Shown here piece after piece: positions 12,107 through 25,309 of a stretch of DNA of 64,000 bases (positions are counted from its first letter, which is position 1; every line of letters starts with the position of its first letter). A program made the translations under genes and the position numbers. The notes under the pieces were generated by a model. It was not told the DNA's origin. It saw only the letters and a list, made by a program, of their open reading frames with translations, and searched no databases. The stretch lies in NCBI GenBank assembly GCA_951804985.1, contig OX638131.1, positions 39,312,044-39,376,043 on the forward strand. The letters are read 5' to 3'. Origin of the DNA: Dryomyza anilis. Lineage: Eukaryota > Arthropoda > Insecta > Diptera > Dryomyzidae.

Positions 12107-12820
12107 TTTAATTTAAATTATATTCGAATTCTGTCAGAATAACTTCTAACTGACAAAAAAAAAAGGAAAAACAAAAAATTTGAAATAAAAATATTATTTA
12201 ATACAAAACGTTGTTAACGTGAATATTTTTTTTTGAGAGATTTGAAATAAAACATGGCGCGGTGAATCCTTAAAGTTCGCCATAAAAACTTTTTATATTA
12301 ATATTTCAAATTTTTTGTTTTTCTTGTCATTATTTTTTAAAATTAGTTTTGAAATGTGATTTAAACCTTTTTCATTCTTAACTTATTTCACGAATATATC
12401 TAAACTTTGAAACTTATCAAACATAAGCCTTATGTTTTTTATAGATAAGGGCCACTGTAATTAGAAACATTTGATCTCTTTAGCTGTGAATTAACCATGA
12501 ATAGTAATTCAAATACTGTTGATAAATACTAAAATATTTGCTCAATAATTACACTGACTCAGAAAATTTTTATTTCGATTTGGTGCAGTACAATTTGCAG
12601 AAAGTGTTGAAAACAATTGCGGCGTTGATTCAGATAATGATTAAGTCAAATCGGCTTTAAATGCTAATGGGCAATTTTAAATGTCTTATAATTTTGTTTT
12701 TTTTTTTCATATATTTAATATTTAAACAAAATTCGAGAATAAACTTATCATTTATGAAAACATTGCGCTATAATACAAAAATGTGAATTTAGATGAATTT
12801 GATCGTTTGCGAGATATAAA

Positions 12821-13157
12821 GGGTTTTTCAACAGGGACGCTACAAAAGTAGAGCGACAGGGACAGCAAACGACGCCATATTTCTTGCCGCTCTTTTGACA
12901 TTTCTCCTCAGTAAGGTTTGCCATTTCATGATTGAAAGATATACGAATTCGAACTTCGGTAGTAAAGTTTAATAATTTCGACTGGTTGTTGGCTCGTATA
13001 TCTTTCCATCATGAAATGGCAAACCTTACTGAATAGAAATGTCAAAAGAGCGGCAAGAAATATGGCGCCATTTGCTGTCCCTGTTGCTCTACTTTTGTAG
13101 CGTCCCTGTTGAAAAACCCTTGAAAAAAACTTTTGTAGCGCTCTTATTGAAAAACCC
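12821..13157. mobile_element. Long-TIR foldback MITE, copy A
   Basis: The left arm begins GGGTTTTTCAACAGGGACGC and is mirrored at the right, with arms of roughly 110-130 nt. A second shorter terminal copy is added on the right (TTGTAGCGCTCTTATTGAAA). The flanks are AAA and TTT. There is no coding capacity. A second copy is at 55280-55611. Confidence 0.8.
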
Positions 13158-13159
13158 TT

Positions 13160-15060
13160 TAGAGGAATACAATTGAAGACTTTACAAAAATTTGCAAATT
13201 TTGCAAGTAAAAATGTTAATGGAATTTATGAAATTTTAAGGGCAGATTTCCGGCATATATTAGGAAACAGCAGAAAACTGACTGCTATTGATATAAACTT
13301 TGCCTTTGATGAAAAACCGCCTTGACAAAAATTTTGTCGGGGGAGGCTTTTAAATTTGTATTTTTTTTACTATTACAATTTGTCAATAAGACAAATTATT
13401 CTTTTTAATAGCTAAATACCATTGACAACTACAAAATCATATAGAAAAATACTGTTATATTATTTTAGAACAAATATAACATGATCTTTTTTAAATATTT
13501 ATAAATAAGAGTCACATTGATTAACTTATTGGATGTTTTTTTTTCAGTATGCAGTTAATAAAGAAAAAGTGAACATTATGCATTGCATTTAAATATCAAC
13601 CACACTCTACGGTATAACTAGACAATCATTAAAGTAACCGCATGGAGTTGGCAAAGACTCGATGGTCATTGCTGCTCCAACCACATAAATAAAATCGACC
13701 AACGACCGGACCAGAACCAGAATCACGCAGACCAACGGCGGTGGCGGCGCTGCTCATGACAGTGAAACGAACCACAAAATACAAAAAAAAAAAACTAAAC
13801 TATAAAAAACCAAACCATTGCCTGGTCTAGCGTATAATAAAACCTGAACCGTGCTAGTATTATATAGAAATCGAATGAATGGAGGCAGCAGAGAACGAAA
13901 GACTCTCTGTTTGGATGGGCAATAAAAACCGAAACATAAAAATAATAGTAATCAGTGGACTAAAGGAGGCACGACAACAAATTAACAGCCGATGAACGAT
14001 GAACACAACGCATGAAAAACCACAAAGCAAAACCCCCGAAATTATCGTATTGAGTTCCGGTTCTGCATCTGCAGAGAAAACTATGAAAAAAGGTTACAAG
14101 GGAAAATTACTACAACAAAAAATTAGTGGAGCCATGAAGAGATACGAAGTGAGCGAGAAATAGAGAGAAATGTAACAGTGGTTAACAGCGTCTCTGTTAT
14201 AACAAGATGGCTGCGGTAATGGCTGACGCGTCGGCGGTGCAGCATCCGTTTAAGAGTGAAAAAAAAGTGTTCGCTTTTTAAAGGATTTGGGAAATTTAAT
14301 GTATCTAACATATATAAAATTGATTTTTTAATGTAAATCAGAGAAATCAATATTATAAATTCAGGTATGGCTGATATACCACGAAAATAAAACTGTTAAA
14401 ACTTTAAATACACCTTAAATTTATTTTAATTTTCTTCATAACATTTATCTATGTAGGTAAAAAGTTGTATTTTGGGTGTGGGAATTGGCAAGTTAAGGGT
14501 GACATTATAATAGCGTAAAATTAAAGTTAAACGAACAATCGGAAACTGTTATGAGATTCAATGTTAAATTAACAGTTGAATTTAAAATGGTCTGTTACAA
14601 TAGAGCGAACGATTTAAGTATGTAAGCAGTACCAAAAAAAAAAAAAATAAAGAGATTGAGAGCAGTAGATAATAACAAAGAGTGAGAGCGCAACAGTTTA
14701 TAAAGGTAATACTAACTAAGTTAGGTTAAAGTTTTAATATTTATTAAAAAAAGTACAAAAAAAATACTTTAATGTGAATGAATGATGCTTAATTTATGTC
14801 TCACTTGACATTTGATACATCAATCATTGACATGTTAATTTATTTCCATTATTTTTAGAGTTGACTCTTGTCAGCATGTCTACACACAAAGAAAAAAAAT
14901 GATTGTAAGTATTATGCTAAAGAAAAACATATTTCTTAGATTGTGTTTACGTTGAACATGATTGAAGCAATAATGTGAAGAGAAGAACATGATGAGTTCA
15001 ATAATATTCTTTACTCAACTCTAACGTTTGTTTATTTACATAATTGCTACAACTACACGC
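13160..15060. other. Low-copy island, possibly untranslated exon or regulatory DNA
   Basis: From about 13550 to 14280 the sequence is less AT-rich and lacks the recurring repeats. It includes GGCGGTGGCGGCGCTGC near 13738 and GA-rich words (GAGCGAGAAATAGAGAG) near 14150. This could be an untranslated exon or promoter. The minus-strand frame at 14123-14350 has no domain. I cannot assign a gene. Confidence 0.25.
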
Positions 15061-15062
15061 TG

Positions 15063-16035
15063 CAAAAAAATGGGCTCTCCCAAAAATAATTTTGCAGGCA
15101 TTACATATATATTTGGAGCTTCAGGCAAACAAAAGTATTATTTCATTGCCAAACATTATTATAATAACAGCCAAACTTATTTTTGTTTTCGTCCAAACAT
15201 ATTTCGGCGTTCTTGCAAACATACATATGTTTGAATGTGAAAAACATTTTATTTACTTGTAAACATATTTATGTTTACATTTAATTTTAATGTAAAAATA
15301 GTAAATTTAGTGCTATTATCTTCTTTTTTTCCTATTTGTAAATTACATGTTTTTTTATTTATATTTATAAATTTAAAAACATAAACTTTTATTTTATTTT
15401 TATTACACATATTTTATTTATACCTAATAATTTTATTTCCTTCTATTGTTCCTATTTTGAGTTCAGTACTTTACGGATGAATTGGAAATTTCACAAACAG
15501 CCACTATCTGGTATTAACAGTAATTGGCGGTACTTAAACAAATTCTTTCCTCAAAAAGAACTTTTGAACTATATGAAAAGTATTAATGTGAGTGTTACTG
15601 AGTGCTAAAAGTTCTTATTTAATTGTGATATCGTAAAGCCAAACATACATATTATCAAAATAATGCTATTATATTTAAATTCGTTGTCACCCAGTAACAA
15701 TCACGAATAACCATATAAATATAATTCAAAGAACCTTTTATTGACATTGGGTGTGTTAAATAGCGGATATATCAAACATACATATATTAATATCTGATGA
15801 AAAATATATATTTCTACAGAAACATTAATATAGTAAATTCATGTAACTCCGCGATTAAAGCAATTTATGTTTGAATATTGTATAATAATATTTCAATCTG
15901 AACAAAATAATAATACAATTCAATTATAATGTAATGTAATTAGATATTACTCCCAATATTTATATGTTGATTTCGAATTACTTTATAATTACATTCAAGC
16001 ATATTTAAACAAATATTTTCTATCCGTGTTTACAA
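15063..16035 (+). repeat. Dispersed ~1-kb repeat, copy B
   Basis: Homologous to 6893-7872 in the same orientation. It differs by indels, for example an insertion of about 20 nt near 15717. Frames at 15028-15262 fall inside it and are artefacts. Confidence 0.7.
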
Positions 16036-16246
16036 TTCTGCAAATGATGTTTGCATGATTACAGAAATGTGTCGTATTTTAATAAAAATATATAATTTCG
16101 ATTATTACATTTTATTAGAAATCATTTTATTAATAGTACAATAATTATGAAAAATATAAAATTATTTCTACAAGCAACTATGGTCATACATAGATGTTTT
16201 TCAATATACATTTTTGGTAAAACCAAGTTACTACCAAGATACTAAA

Positions 16247-16740
16247 CAAGAAAGAGTTATAGCAAAAAAACGAAGAAAGTTGAAAAATTGAAAATATTGT
16301 CAAAAGGGCGAATATTTTCGTTTTTTTGATGTAAAGGCATTTATAGTTTATTTTTAGAGCACTTTTATTTTTAGAGCATTATTTAAAAATAATTTTCCAA
16401 ATATTAATATGCCATTTGTTATTTGCAGGAAAAATGTTTGGCAAAATATTTTTAAATAATGATGCCAATCGATAGGTGCTTTAATAATAAACAATTAATT
16501 CCTTTTCACCACTATTTTATCTTGCACCAAAAAAGAGTTATTAGCTAAAAACACAAAAAGATTCGCTCCTTTTGGCATGACTAGATTTTCAATTTTTCGA
16601 ATTCGCCCTTTTGGTTTTGTCATTTGTGGCTAGAAATATCCAACAAAACCACATTAAAACTACATTAAAAAATATAAAAAAGCAAATGTCAAAAATTATA
16701 CATTCAAAGGGGCGAATCTGTAATTTTTGACATAAAAGTG
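16247..16740 (+). repeat. Remnant of the multi-hairpin AAAGGGGCGAAT element
   Basis: It contains the modules AAAAGGGCGAATATTTTCG, a CACCTATCGATTGGCATCAT-type segment and the terminal CAAAGGGGCGAATCTGTAAT, all shared with 45181-46115 and 61429-62449. Both ends are eroded. Confidence 0.6.
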
Positions 16741-17279
16741 TAAATTTTTTATAGTATTTATGAATATTATATTTAATATGATGAATATTGTTAAACTAAT
16801 ATATTTTTTTTTCAAAATTGATTGAAATATATTTTATGAATTTTTCAAAAGAAAATAAAAAAAAATTGGAAAAAAATTCGAAAAAAATGACCTTAAAAAA
16901 ATGTAGTTGGAAAAAATTTTATTAAAAAAACACAAAAAAAACAATTAACCGAGAAAAAAAAATAGAAAAAAAAATATAAATGAAATTTAATATAATTGAG
17001 AAGGAAAACTTAAGCGACTTGAAATGTAGAATCGAATTCGCTTATGAAGGGGCTTGGTTGCCTCTGAAACAGCTGTACGATCGGCCACTCAGTGCATTTT
17101 GCCAATTGTTTGTTGTTTTACTTGTTGGTACCTTAAGCACGCCAAGACAATATCTTTAATTAATTGAAAATAATTGTTTTTCGAAAAAAAATTATTTTCA
17201 AAATCTTTTATTAGAAACATTTTACTAATTCTTGCATGTCGAGCAAATATTTATAATAAATAGTAATTCGTACCCCGGT

Positions 17280-18990
17280 TTTATTTTTTTTTTGGTTTTT
17301 TTAACCCATTTTTAAGCATAGCTAGTCATTTATGTTTTTCTCGTTTTTTTATTATTTTTTTTATTTTTCCCGTTTTTTGTTTTTGCTATTCTTTTAATTT
17401 TTCCTATTTTTATTAATTTTTTTTTATTCAGTTGCTTCTGCTTTTTCTTTTGATTTTGTTTTACAAATTAGATTTATCTTTTTGCTTTCGTTTTATGTGG
17501 ATTTGTGCTTTGCTTTTTTTTGTGTTTTAAATTTTGTTTTGAGTGTTTTTGGTATTTTTGATATTTTTGATTTTGTGTGTTTTCTTTTGTTTTTGTGTTT
17601 TTTGTTCCTGTGTTTTTGCATTTTTTTGATTTCAATTTTGTGTTTTTCCTTTGATTTGTATTTTTGCTTTTGTGTGATTTGATTTTGCTTTTTATTTTTG
17701 TTTTGATATTGTATTTTTGCTTTTATTTTTAGTCTTTCCATTTATTTTTGTGTTTTTGCTTTTTTTGAGTCTTTGTAAAAATACAAAAATGTTTGCTATT
17801 TTTATACCCTACACCTATGAGGACAGGGTATATTAACTTTGTGCATATATTGTAACGCCCCTTAGGAGGCGTGTCCGGTATGGAAAAGTATATATATTCT
17901 TGATCAGCATCACCACCCGAGTCCGTTTAGCCATGTCCGTCTGTCTGTCTGTGCGTCTTGCTTTCTTGCCGTCTTGCTGTATTGCTGTCCGAATACAGAA
18001 TAACTTGAGAAATACTGATCAGAATGCGATGAAATTTCGTCTGAATATATTTTAGCCAAAAGTAGGAACTGAGTTTGAAAATGAGCCAAATCGGTCAAAG
18101 GACACGCCCACCTCCCATACAAGTCACTTTTATATAACTCTTTCGGAACTAATAACTGGAAAAGTATTCAAGGTATAGTTATAAAATTTAAAAGGTATTG
18201 TTATAATTCACCTATAAATATGTGGTCCAAAAATGGGAGTGATCCGCCCACTTTTTTTTTCATTATTTCCCGGGTTTTCATAGTGGAAATTTGATCCGTA
18301 AAAATTTTAAATATAGGCGTGGTCCGCCCAATTATATTTTTCAACTTTTTTTTTTAGTTGTTTATACTTTTATATAAATTTTTTAATTTATGAGGATTTA
18401 AGACGTAAATTTCTGATATATGAATAATATTCTGAAGTTCAGCATAATTAAAAATTTAAAATTAAGGTATACAATTAAATATTCCTCATTAATATCTCCA
18501 CCAAAGGTGTAGGGTATTCCATAGTCGGGCCCGACCGACTATAAAAATCCGCCCCATGTGCCCGAACTTACCCATGTGACCTAACTTTCCCAACTCGTTT
18601 TGTTTGGTGTGTTGCTTTTGTTTCTGCGTTTTTGATTATGGTGTTTTTGCGATTTGATTTAGTACTTTTGATTTTGCTTTTGTTTTTTGATTTTAATTTT
18701 GCTTTTATTTTTATGTTTTTGATTTTCTGTTTTTTCTTTTGTTTTTAAGTTTTTAATTTTGTATTTCTGTTTGTATTCCTTTGTTTTTGCTTTTTTTTGT
18801 GTGTTGCTTTTGTGTTTTTCCTTTTATTTTTATGTTCTGCTTTTGCTCTTTGTATTTGCTTTTGTTTTTCTATCTGTTTTTGTTTTTTTATTTTGCCGTT
18901 CGTATCCTGGTGCAAAATTTCAGTCAAATCGGTTCAGCGGTTTAGACGTGATGCTGGAACAAACGGACAGAATGACAGACAGACGGACCA
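17280..18990 (+). repeat. T-rich degenerate minisatellite element, split by mini-me
   Basis: From 17280 to 17803 and again from 18601 to 18895 the sequence is a drifting array of TTTTGTGTTTTTGC-like words. The array ends with ATCGGTTCAGCGGTTTAGAC, GGACAGAATGACAGACAGAC and a (TA)n tract, a 3' tail like that of many insect RTE-type and derived repeats. The mini-me at 17804-18600 sits inside the array. Long open frames on both strands (17482-17741, 18745-19181) come from the composition. Confidence 0.6.
17804..18600 (+). mobile_element. mini-me-type repeat, copy 2
   Basis: It has the same ends as copy 1 and inserted into the T-rich array. It has an internal deletion after the second CCGCCCA segment and an extra AT-rich stretch near 18440-18490 that is also present in the copy at 48281. 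Confidence 0.8.
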
Positions 18991-18994
18991 AGAT

Positions 18995-19178
<184 letters not shown>

Positions 19179-19199
19179 TAGATAGATAACATACAAGAA

Positions 19200-20430
19200 C
19201 TACTTGAAAACTAAGAAATACGGCAAAAATGAACGAACAATAAATATTTTGATTGTAATTTGGTTTGATGAACAGCATTCATCAATATGAATTACATACA
19301 TGATGTATTTTATTGTTTTGTTCAATAATATGATTAAACGTATTCTTCACAGACAATTCATCGTATTGAAGAACACTTTTCCGACAGTTATCAAGCGTTC
19401 ATCATATTTATGATAGCATTCATAACATTGATGTAATTAGTCATTAATATTATGAATGGTTCTTCAATACAATGCATCATGGTTTGAAGAACGGAATTCA
19501 TCAATATGATGTAGAGTTTTTTTTCTGTGTGCTATTTATTTTCTTTATGTACACCACAGAAAAAATCAATATATTTTGGCAGTATTTTCCACTGCTGATG
19601 CTGTTCTGTTGTTCTGATGTTCTGCTGTGATATGTTAAGCTCTTTGTTTTATTATGTTGTTATGTTAATACGCTTGTAATTTAATATGGTTATTCATAAA
19701 TAATATATACAATGTGTTGAATTATTAATCATTTAATTATAGGACTTGCAAAAGAACACCAACATAAACGACACATACTTTTAGGCGTTTACCAGACAAT
19801 ATACGTATAATGTTCATCGTAAATCTGTCTCTTTTGCTTAATTTCGTTCGTAGAGGGCAAAGTTCAATGGTGGTTGTTGAAACGAATATGAACAAAAAAA
19901 AAAATAAAAATAAAATTAGTCGATATAATCGTGTTTTTTTTCAACGTCAAATGCTGCTTTACTGGATGTCAAGGTCCTTAGCGATGAAGAGTATTAAAAA
20001 AAAATACAGGGTAACAGACCGTTGTAATATGTACTGTTATATTTAGAATACAATTTGTATTTTAATAAATTTAACCCGCCATTGAAATTAAAATAAATTA
20101 TGTTAATTAAATGATAAATGTTTGTTACGAAACTCGTAATATTTTCAATTTAATTGAGAATTATTTAACCGAAAATAAATATTTTGCAACATAAACATTC
20201 TAGATTATTATGAATTTATAGAGAACTATATAATTTTCATATCTTTATACATAGATTACACATCCCCTAATTTTGGTCCAGTCATTTTTTAGATACATTT
20301 AAGTCACTGATTCCGAAAATAGTAACAGTTTATTCGTATTAGCTCTAGTTTTTGAAAATTGTTATTTTTAATATACTAAAAGATTAGACACTGAAAATAT
20401 TGCTCTACAATGCAAAAATTCCATTACAGA
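19200..20430. other. AT-rich sequence with TCATCAATATGA repeats
   Basis: Between 19260 and 19520 the words TTCATCA, ATATGAT and GAAGAAC recur in both orientations, resembling the core of the foldback element at 20431. The end TTTTTTTTCTGTGTG at 19530 looks like a TIR end. No gene is seen; the 78-codon frame at 19810-20046 has no domain. Confidence 0.35.
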
Positions 20431-20819
20431 CACAAACAAATTTCACCAACAACCAGGATTCATCATATTGATGATTTAATTCATTGAATTAAAATCGTTT
20501 TTCATTTTCAATATATTTTTTTTAACACAAAATTTCAAACAAAAATGTGTCTCCCATTTATGTATTTATAATTCTTATAAAATTTATGATATTTAATTAA
20601 TAATTATGCGAAGACTCCATTTCATCATATTAATGATCAAGTGTATATCATATTGAAGAAGTTTTGTTCATCAAACCATTTTTATAGCACACACATTTTT
20701 GTTTTAAATTCGATGTTAAAAAATATTGAAAATGGAAAACATTGAAAAAATACTATTTCAATTCAATGAATAAACATCAATATATGAATTCTGGTTGTTG
20801 ATGAAATTTTTGTTTGTGA
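20431..20819. mobile_element. Foldback element with CACAAACAAATTTCA ends
   Basis: The ends CACAAACAAATTTCACCAAC and its imperfect complement are mirrored. Further inside, a second inverted pair (TTCATTTTCAATATATTTTT against its complement near 20720) extends the arms to roughly 120 nt. The loop resembles the TCATCAATATGA repeats at 19260-19520. Non-coding. Confidence 0.65.
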
Positions 20820-20939
20820 GTATGTGATAAAAATTTAGTTTGAGATATAGACAAAATTAATGAAAAACTTTACAAAAAAATACAACGTGTCTGCCTTGTC
20901 ACGGAGACCTCCGATGCAAGACATGACACCACTTAGAAA

Positions 20940-21460
20940 AAAATCTCATTAAAATTTGTCTATGGGACAGTTATTGATTTAATAGTATGGAAGAAACTAT
21001 TATTTTCATATAAATTCAAAAATAATTGTATAGTATTTTGTAGTATTTAATGGTATTTACCGATTGAAATAAGAGTCATCCTATTGACTTATTTTAATAG
21101 TAAAAACTATTCATTTTATGGTATTTTTCCTGAGTGAAGATACGATATTTTATCCCATCGATAAGTGGGATTTTTCGATGTAATCGCGGTCTTTTCGATT
21201 CGAGTTCATAAAATGTCTCGTACCGAAAAAACTCCGACGGATCAAATCGATATCAACCTACAATACAATTTGACGCTCATCCAGAAAAAAATACCCTGAA
21301 ATCCCATTAAAATTGGTCAATAGGACAATTATTGATTTAATATTATACAAATAATAAATCTTTTCATATAAACTCAATGGAAATGTGATGGTATTTTCTA
21401 GTATTTAATGGTATTTTCCGATTAAAATAATAATTTATCCTATTGACTATTTTTAATAGT
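20940..21460 (+). repeat. Two tandem copies of a ~200-bp AT-rich repeat
   Basis: Units at about 20940-21135 and 21290-21460 share ATTGATTTAATA, TTTTCATATAAA and TATTTAATGGTATTT in the same order. A third diverged unit is at about 27115-27275. Mini-me copy 3 abuts the second unit and appears to interrupt it. Confidence 0.55.
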
Positions 21461-21790
21461 AAACGAGTTGGGAAAGTTAGGTCACATGGGTAAGTTCGGT
21501 CACATGGGGCGGATTTTTATAGTCGGTCGGGCCCGACTATGGAATACCCTACACCTTTGGTGGGGATATTAACCCTCAGAATATTATTCATATATCAGAA
21601 ATTTACGTCTTATATCCCCATAAATTAAAAAAATTATATAAAGTGTAAAAAACTAAAAAATAAATTTAAAAAATGTAATTGGACGGACCACGCCTATATT
21701 TAAAATTTTGAAAGGCTATTTTTGGACCACATATTTTTAGGTGAATTCTAACAATACGTTTTAAATTTTATAACTATACCTTGAATACTT
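21461..21790 (-). mobile_element. mini-me-type repeat, copy 3, truncated
   Basis: Reverse orientation. It starts AAACGAGTTGGGAAAGTTAG and carries the ATAGTCGGTCGGGCCCGACT motif and the CCACGCCTATATTTAAA segment. It is cut off before the GTCY tract. Confidence 0.75.
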
Positions 21791-21984
21791 TTTTTGTATT
21801 ATCGTGTATTTCTTTCGCTTATATTTCGCAAATTTTTTTTGAAGTATCAAGTTCTATGTATCTAATATCGATAAGAAAAGTTCATTCTCTATTTTTGTTG
21901 AAAAATTGAATATAAAAATGCTACAAAATATTGAAAAATTAAAAAATAGGCTATATCTGGAGAGAATTTGACAATTTGAGAATT

Positions 21985-22440
21985 AGTTTTTCAGTCTTCA
22001 GTCGTACGATAATAATAATAATAGTTTGGCGCTACAGTCCTGTATAGAACTTCGGCCGAGCTCTCTCACCATTTTGAGCCGTGCGTGTTATATTTGTACT
22101 CAAAGTGGTGGGACTTACAGTTTATTGCCGAATCCGAACGGCGGTTGAGAGCTTTTCATAGGCATTGTTTTACTCTCGTAGGTTTGCCATTTACTGACGA
22201 GAGGCAGCGCGGTATAGAAAAATGTTTCTATGAAAAGATGTTGTTAGCCCCAGTCCAGGCTTGAACCGGGGACCTTTCGGCTCGCAGTCCAACGCACTAA
22301 CCACTGAGCTATCGCGTCGTACGATACAATTTTGATATTGGCAAGTTCAAAACAAACATCCACCGACACTACTCCATCTTTCTTCCCTCCATTTAACCTA
22401 TCATCTCTTCTAACGATCAACACTGTGTTAATTTCTTAAG
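21985..22440 (+). pseudogene. LINE 3' end scrap interrupted by a SINE
   Basis: At 22327-22440 the sequence ATATTGGCAAGTTCAAAACA and the GATCAACACTGTG tail match the LINE at 33873-34880 (34748-34845). At 21990-22010 CAGTCTTCAGTCGTACGA matches the CTTCAGTCGCACGA stretch of the same LINE. The SINE at 22012-22315 lies between the two parts, and about 40 nt of LINE are missing. Confidence 0.6.
22012..22315 (-). mobile_element. tRNA-derived SINE with ATT-repeat tail, copy 1
   Basis: On the minus strand it reads a tRNA-like head (A-box TAGCTCAGTGGTTAGTG, B-box CCGGTTCAAGCC), a body with GTCCCACCACTTTGAGTACA-like sequence and an (ATT)n tail. GTCGTACGATA occurs exactly at 22001-22011 and 22316-22326, an 11-bp target duplication. 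It is not a functional tRNA gene. Confidence 0.85.
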
Positions 22441-22449
22441 TTAATTTCT

Positions 22450-23310
22450 TTAAAAAAAAATAGTCATTCTGAGAATTCGTGCAAAAACAGTTTTTTTAGA
22501 TCAATATATTTAATGTTTTTGTTTAAAATGCAAGTATACATATTATATAGTATAATAAAAATATATAACATTTTTTGAGGTACTTTTAAATAAAATTCAA
22601 TGTATTTCATAGCTGAGATCCCCCTGAATATGAATATCAAAACCGTTACCAATATCTTTTTGTATAAAGGTTTCAAAAACTGTTTTCACACAAGTGATCC
22701 GAAGTTTCATGTATATGACAATTTTTTCTATGTGTACAAATTTATTTTCTAATTTGTAGCAGGGTGTTATAAAATTCTTCAGGGTGTTAAAAATATTGAT
22801 TTAAAACCCTGTACAAGACTCAGATAGCGTGATTTTTTTCTAAGTAAGAAATCCATTTCTAATGTTATTTTTTTACTTTTCTTTGGCACAATTCAGACAC
22901 CATTTTAATTCTTTGAGTCACATTACATTGTTTTTTTAATATCAGAACGTTTGATGGAAGAGCTATGGAAAAAAAATAAAAATGTATTTCATATATTCTA
23001 CAGTTATTCAAAGGACATTGTACCCTCAGACATTCCATCAATATTAGTTATAATGACTCAGACATCTGTCTGAGCTGTTTTTTTACGCACATTGCATCGT
23101 ACACTCAAATTAAATATTACTTTTTAATGTGCTACTCACTGAGACAACCTTGAAACGATATTTTTGAATATGTTAAAGGCAAAGATTTTTCATGCAATTG
23201 TAAAATTAATTTAAAACTACAAAATCTTTATAATCAAACTTCAACTTTATCATAATTTAAAAATTTAAATTCTGATAGAAAATTAATATTGTAGTAACTC
23301 GAATAAAATA
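22450..23310. other. AT-rich sequence, no gene seen
   Basis: No RNA gene or domain was found. The CAGGGTGTTA word appears twice near 22759-22788. The minus-strand frame at 22464-22676 is AT-rich and featureless. Confidence 0.3.
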
Positions 23311-23312
23311 TA

Positions 23313-25089
23313 GGGGAGACCGGGGCTAAGTCGACATCGGGGCAAAGTCAACTTTTGCTTTAAATCGCGAACGCGATGTCAGATCAACTTCAAATTGATA
23401 CTGTACACGTAACGTTAGGTGCCAATGTTACCAAAGAAGAGAAATCCATTTTGTGCTTGAACTTCAGTTTTTATGGAATAAAATGTGTTTTTTTGATAAC
23501 GCAGTAAACTTGTACTTGCCATTAAAGTTTTGATTATTTAAATACTAGCTGGACCCATGAACTACTCGTGCCAAGATTTTGTGAATGAAAGAATATGGAG
23601 CGGTTAATATAAAAAAAATGTTTATTATTTATATCAGGGACCCGTGAATCGCTGTGGAATTTTTTTTTATTGGTTTTGTAAATGTAGTAACCACATAACA
23701 ATTCTCCGCTAAAACAACTTTTCTCAGACTGCGCTTCTTCTTAGAATTCTTTTCCGTAGAACATTTCGCCGTAGAATTCAACTAAGTAAAAATATTCCCC
23801 GTAAAATTCGTCCCCATAGGACGTTTTCCCGTAGAATTCTTCCCGGTAGAATTATTTTCCATTGAATTTTTCCCCGTAAAGTTTTTCACAGTAGATGTTT
23901 TAGTGTGGTGAATTTTTGTGTATTGAGTTTTAATGTGATGAATTTTAGTGTGGTTATTTTTATTGTGGTGTGTTTTATTGTCGTGAGTTTTAGTATGGTG
24001 AATTTTTGTGTGGTGAATTTTATTGAATTTTTGTATGGTGAGTTTTAATGTGGGAAATTTTTGGACGACATTAAGAACGCAATGGTCGAAATCACCATTT
24101 AAAAAAAAAAAAGTCGACAAAAACAACAATGTTCAAAAATTTTCGAAAAAAAATGTTCTTAAAATTTTTTTTTTGGAGGACAAAAAGAACGTAATGGGCG
24201 AAATCACCATAAAAAAAAAATCGACAAAAACAACAATGTTCAAAAAATTTCGAAAAAAAAATGTTGGACGACAAAAACAATGCAATGGTCAAAATCATCA
24301 TTTTCCAAAAAAAAAAAAATACAAAAACAATGTAAAAAAAAAAGTTTTTGTTTTTTTTTGTTTTTTTTTTTTGTTTTTATTTTTCTTTTTAATAAAATCG
24401 GATCAGCCGATTAGACGGAGAAGCGGAACTAACGTACAAACGAACAAACAGATTTATTATATTAATAAGATTTTGTTGTGAGTTTTATGTACTAAGGGGT
24501 TCACTTATCATGCCGTGTTGATTTTTATTTTATTTTTCCATTCAATTCGCATTTTTATGCCAATAATATTAGACAAAGTCTCGTGGGATAAAGTCGACAC
24601 ATAAGCGTTTGGTCAAAGTGGATTCCGTAGAAATATGATTTATGAAACTTTTTGTTCTATGAGTTTTCCGAAATAGTCCATTCTTACAATATAAGGAGTC
24701 TTGTCAATCATTTGACAATGATTTAAGAAGTTATTGCAAAAAATAGATAAAATGTGAATAATATAAATAATGGTCAAACAATTTCGCGGGACCAGAATAA
24801 AACAGCACGAATAGTTTTTTCTTGGAATATATAATTCAATCAATTTGAAAGATATCAACAAAAATGTGCGACTTTACCCCAGCCTATTTTCAGAATCAGG
24901 TTTGAGGTTGGGTCGCATTTGCATTTGTTTCGTGGAAACTAAATATTGTAGATCTTTACATCTTATGGAACATTTTTAGCTAATGAATCAATCTATTTAC
25001 TCTGTATTATTATTTTTGTCCTAAGTCATTGATATGGTGGTCAAAAATTAGCATTGAAAAAAAAGTGTCAACTTAGCACCGGTCTCCGC
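23313..25089. mobile_element. TIR transposon remnant with GAGACCGGGGCTAAGTCGAC ends
   Basis: The left end GAGACCGGGGCTAAGTCGAC (23316 on) is mirrored at 25066-25086 with two differences in 21, each just inside a TA. A TA target duplication would fit the Tc1/mariner/pogo group. Motifs like the end recur inside (GATAAAGTCGACAC near 24588, GCGACTTTACCCC near 24868). No transposase frame survives. The repeat at 23545-24480 is nested inside. Confidence 0.65.
23545..24480 (+). mobile_element. CTAGCTGGACC-type repeat with internal degenerate minisatellites
   Basis: It starts CTAGCTGGACCCATGAAC and ends ATCGGATCAGCCGATTAGAC followed by AACAAACAGATTTATTATAT, the same type of tail as at 18915. Inside, a 15-nt CCCGTAGAATTCTTC-type array (23730-23895) passes into a GTGTGGTGAATTTTT-type array (23895-24060), then two or three copies of an ACAAAAACAACAATGTTCAA unit with A-runs. 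Frames at 23782-24481 translate these arrays and are not genes. Confidence 0.6.
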
Positions 25090-25309
25090 TACCATTTCTC
25101 CTAGATTTCAGTATCCTGATTTATGATATGTACTCTTAATTTAACATTTTATTACAATAAATCACAAAAAATAATATAAGGACCTTGCCCTCCGATAAAT
25201 TGGTAAAAAATTCATAGTCCAGATATTAAAAAGAATGTTGTGTTACCTAAAAAGTGCGTCGAGAGAGTAATTTATCAAAATTCTCACATATCTTTTAAAA
25301 AATGTCAAT

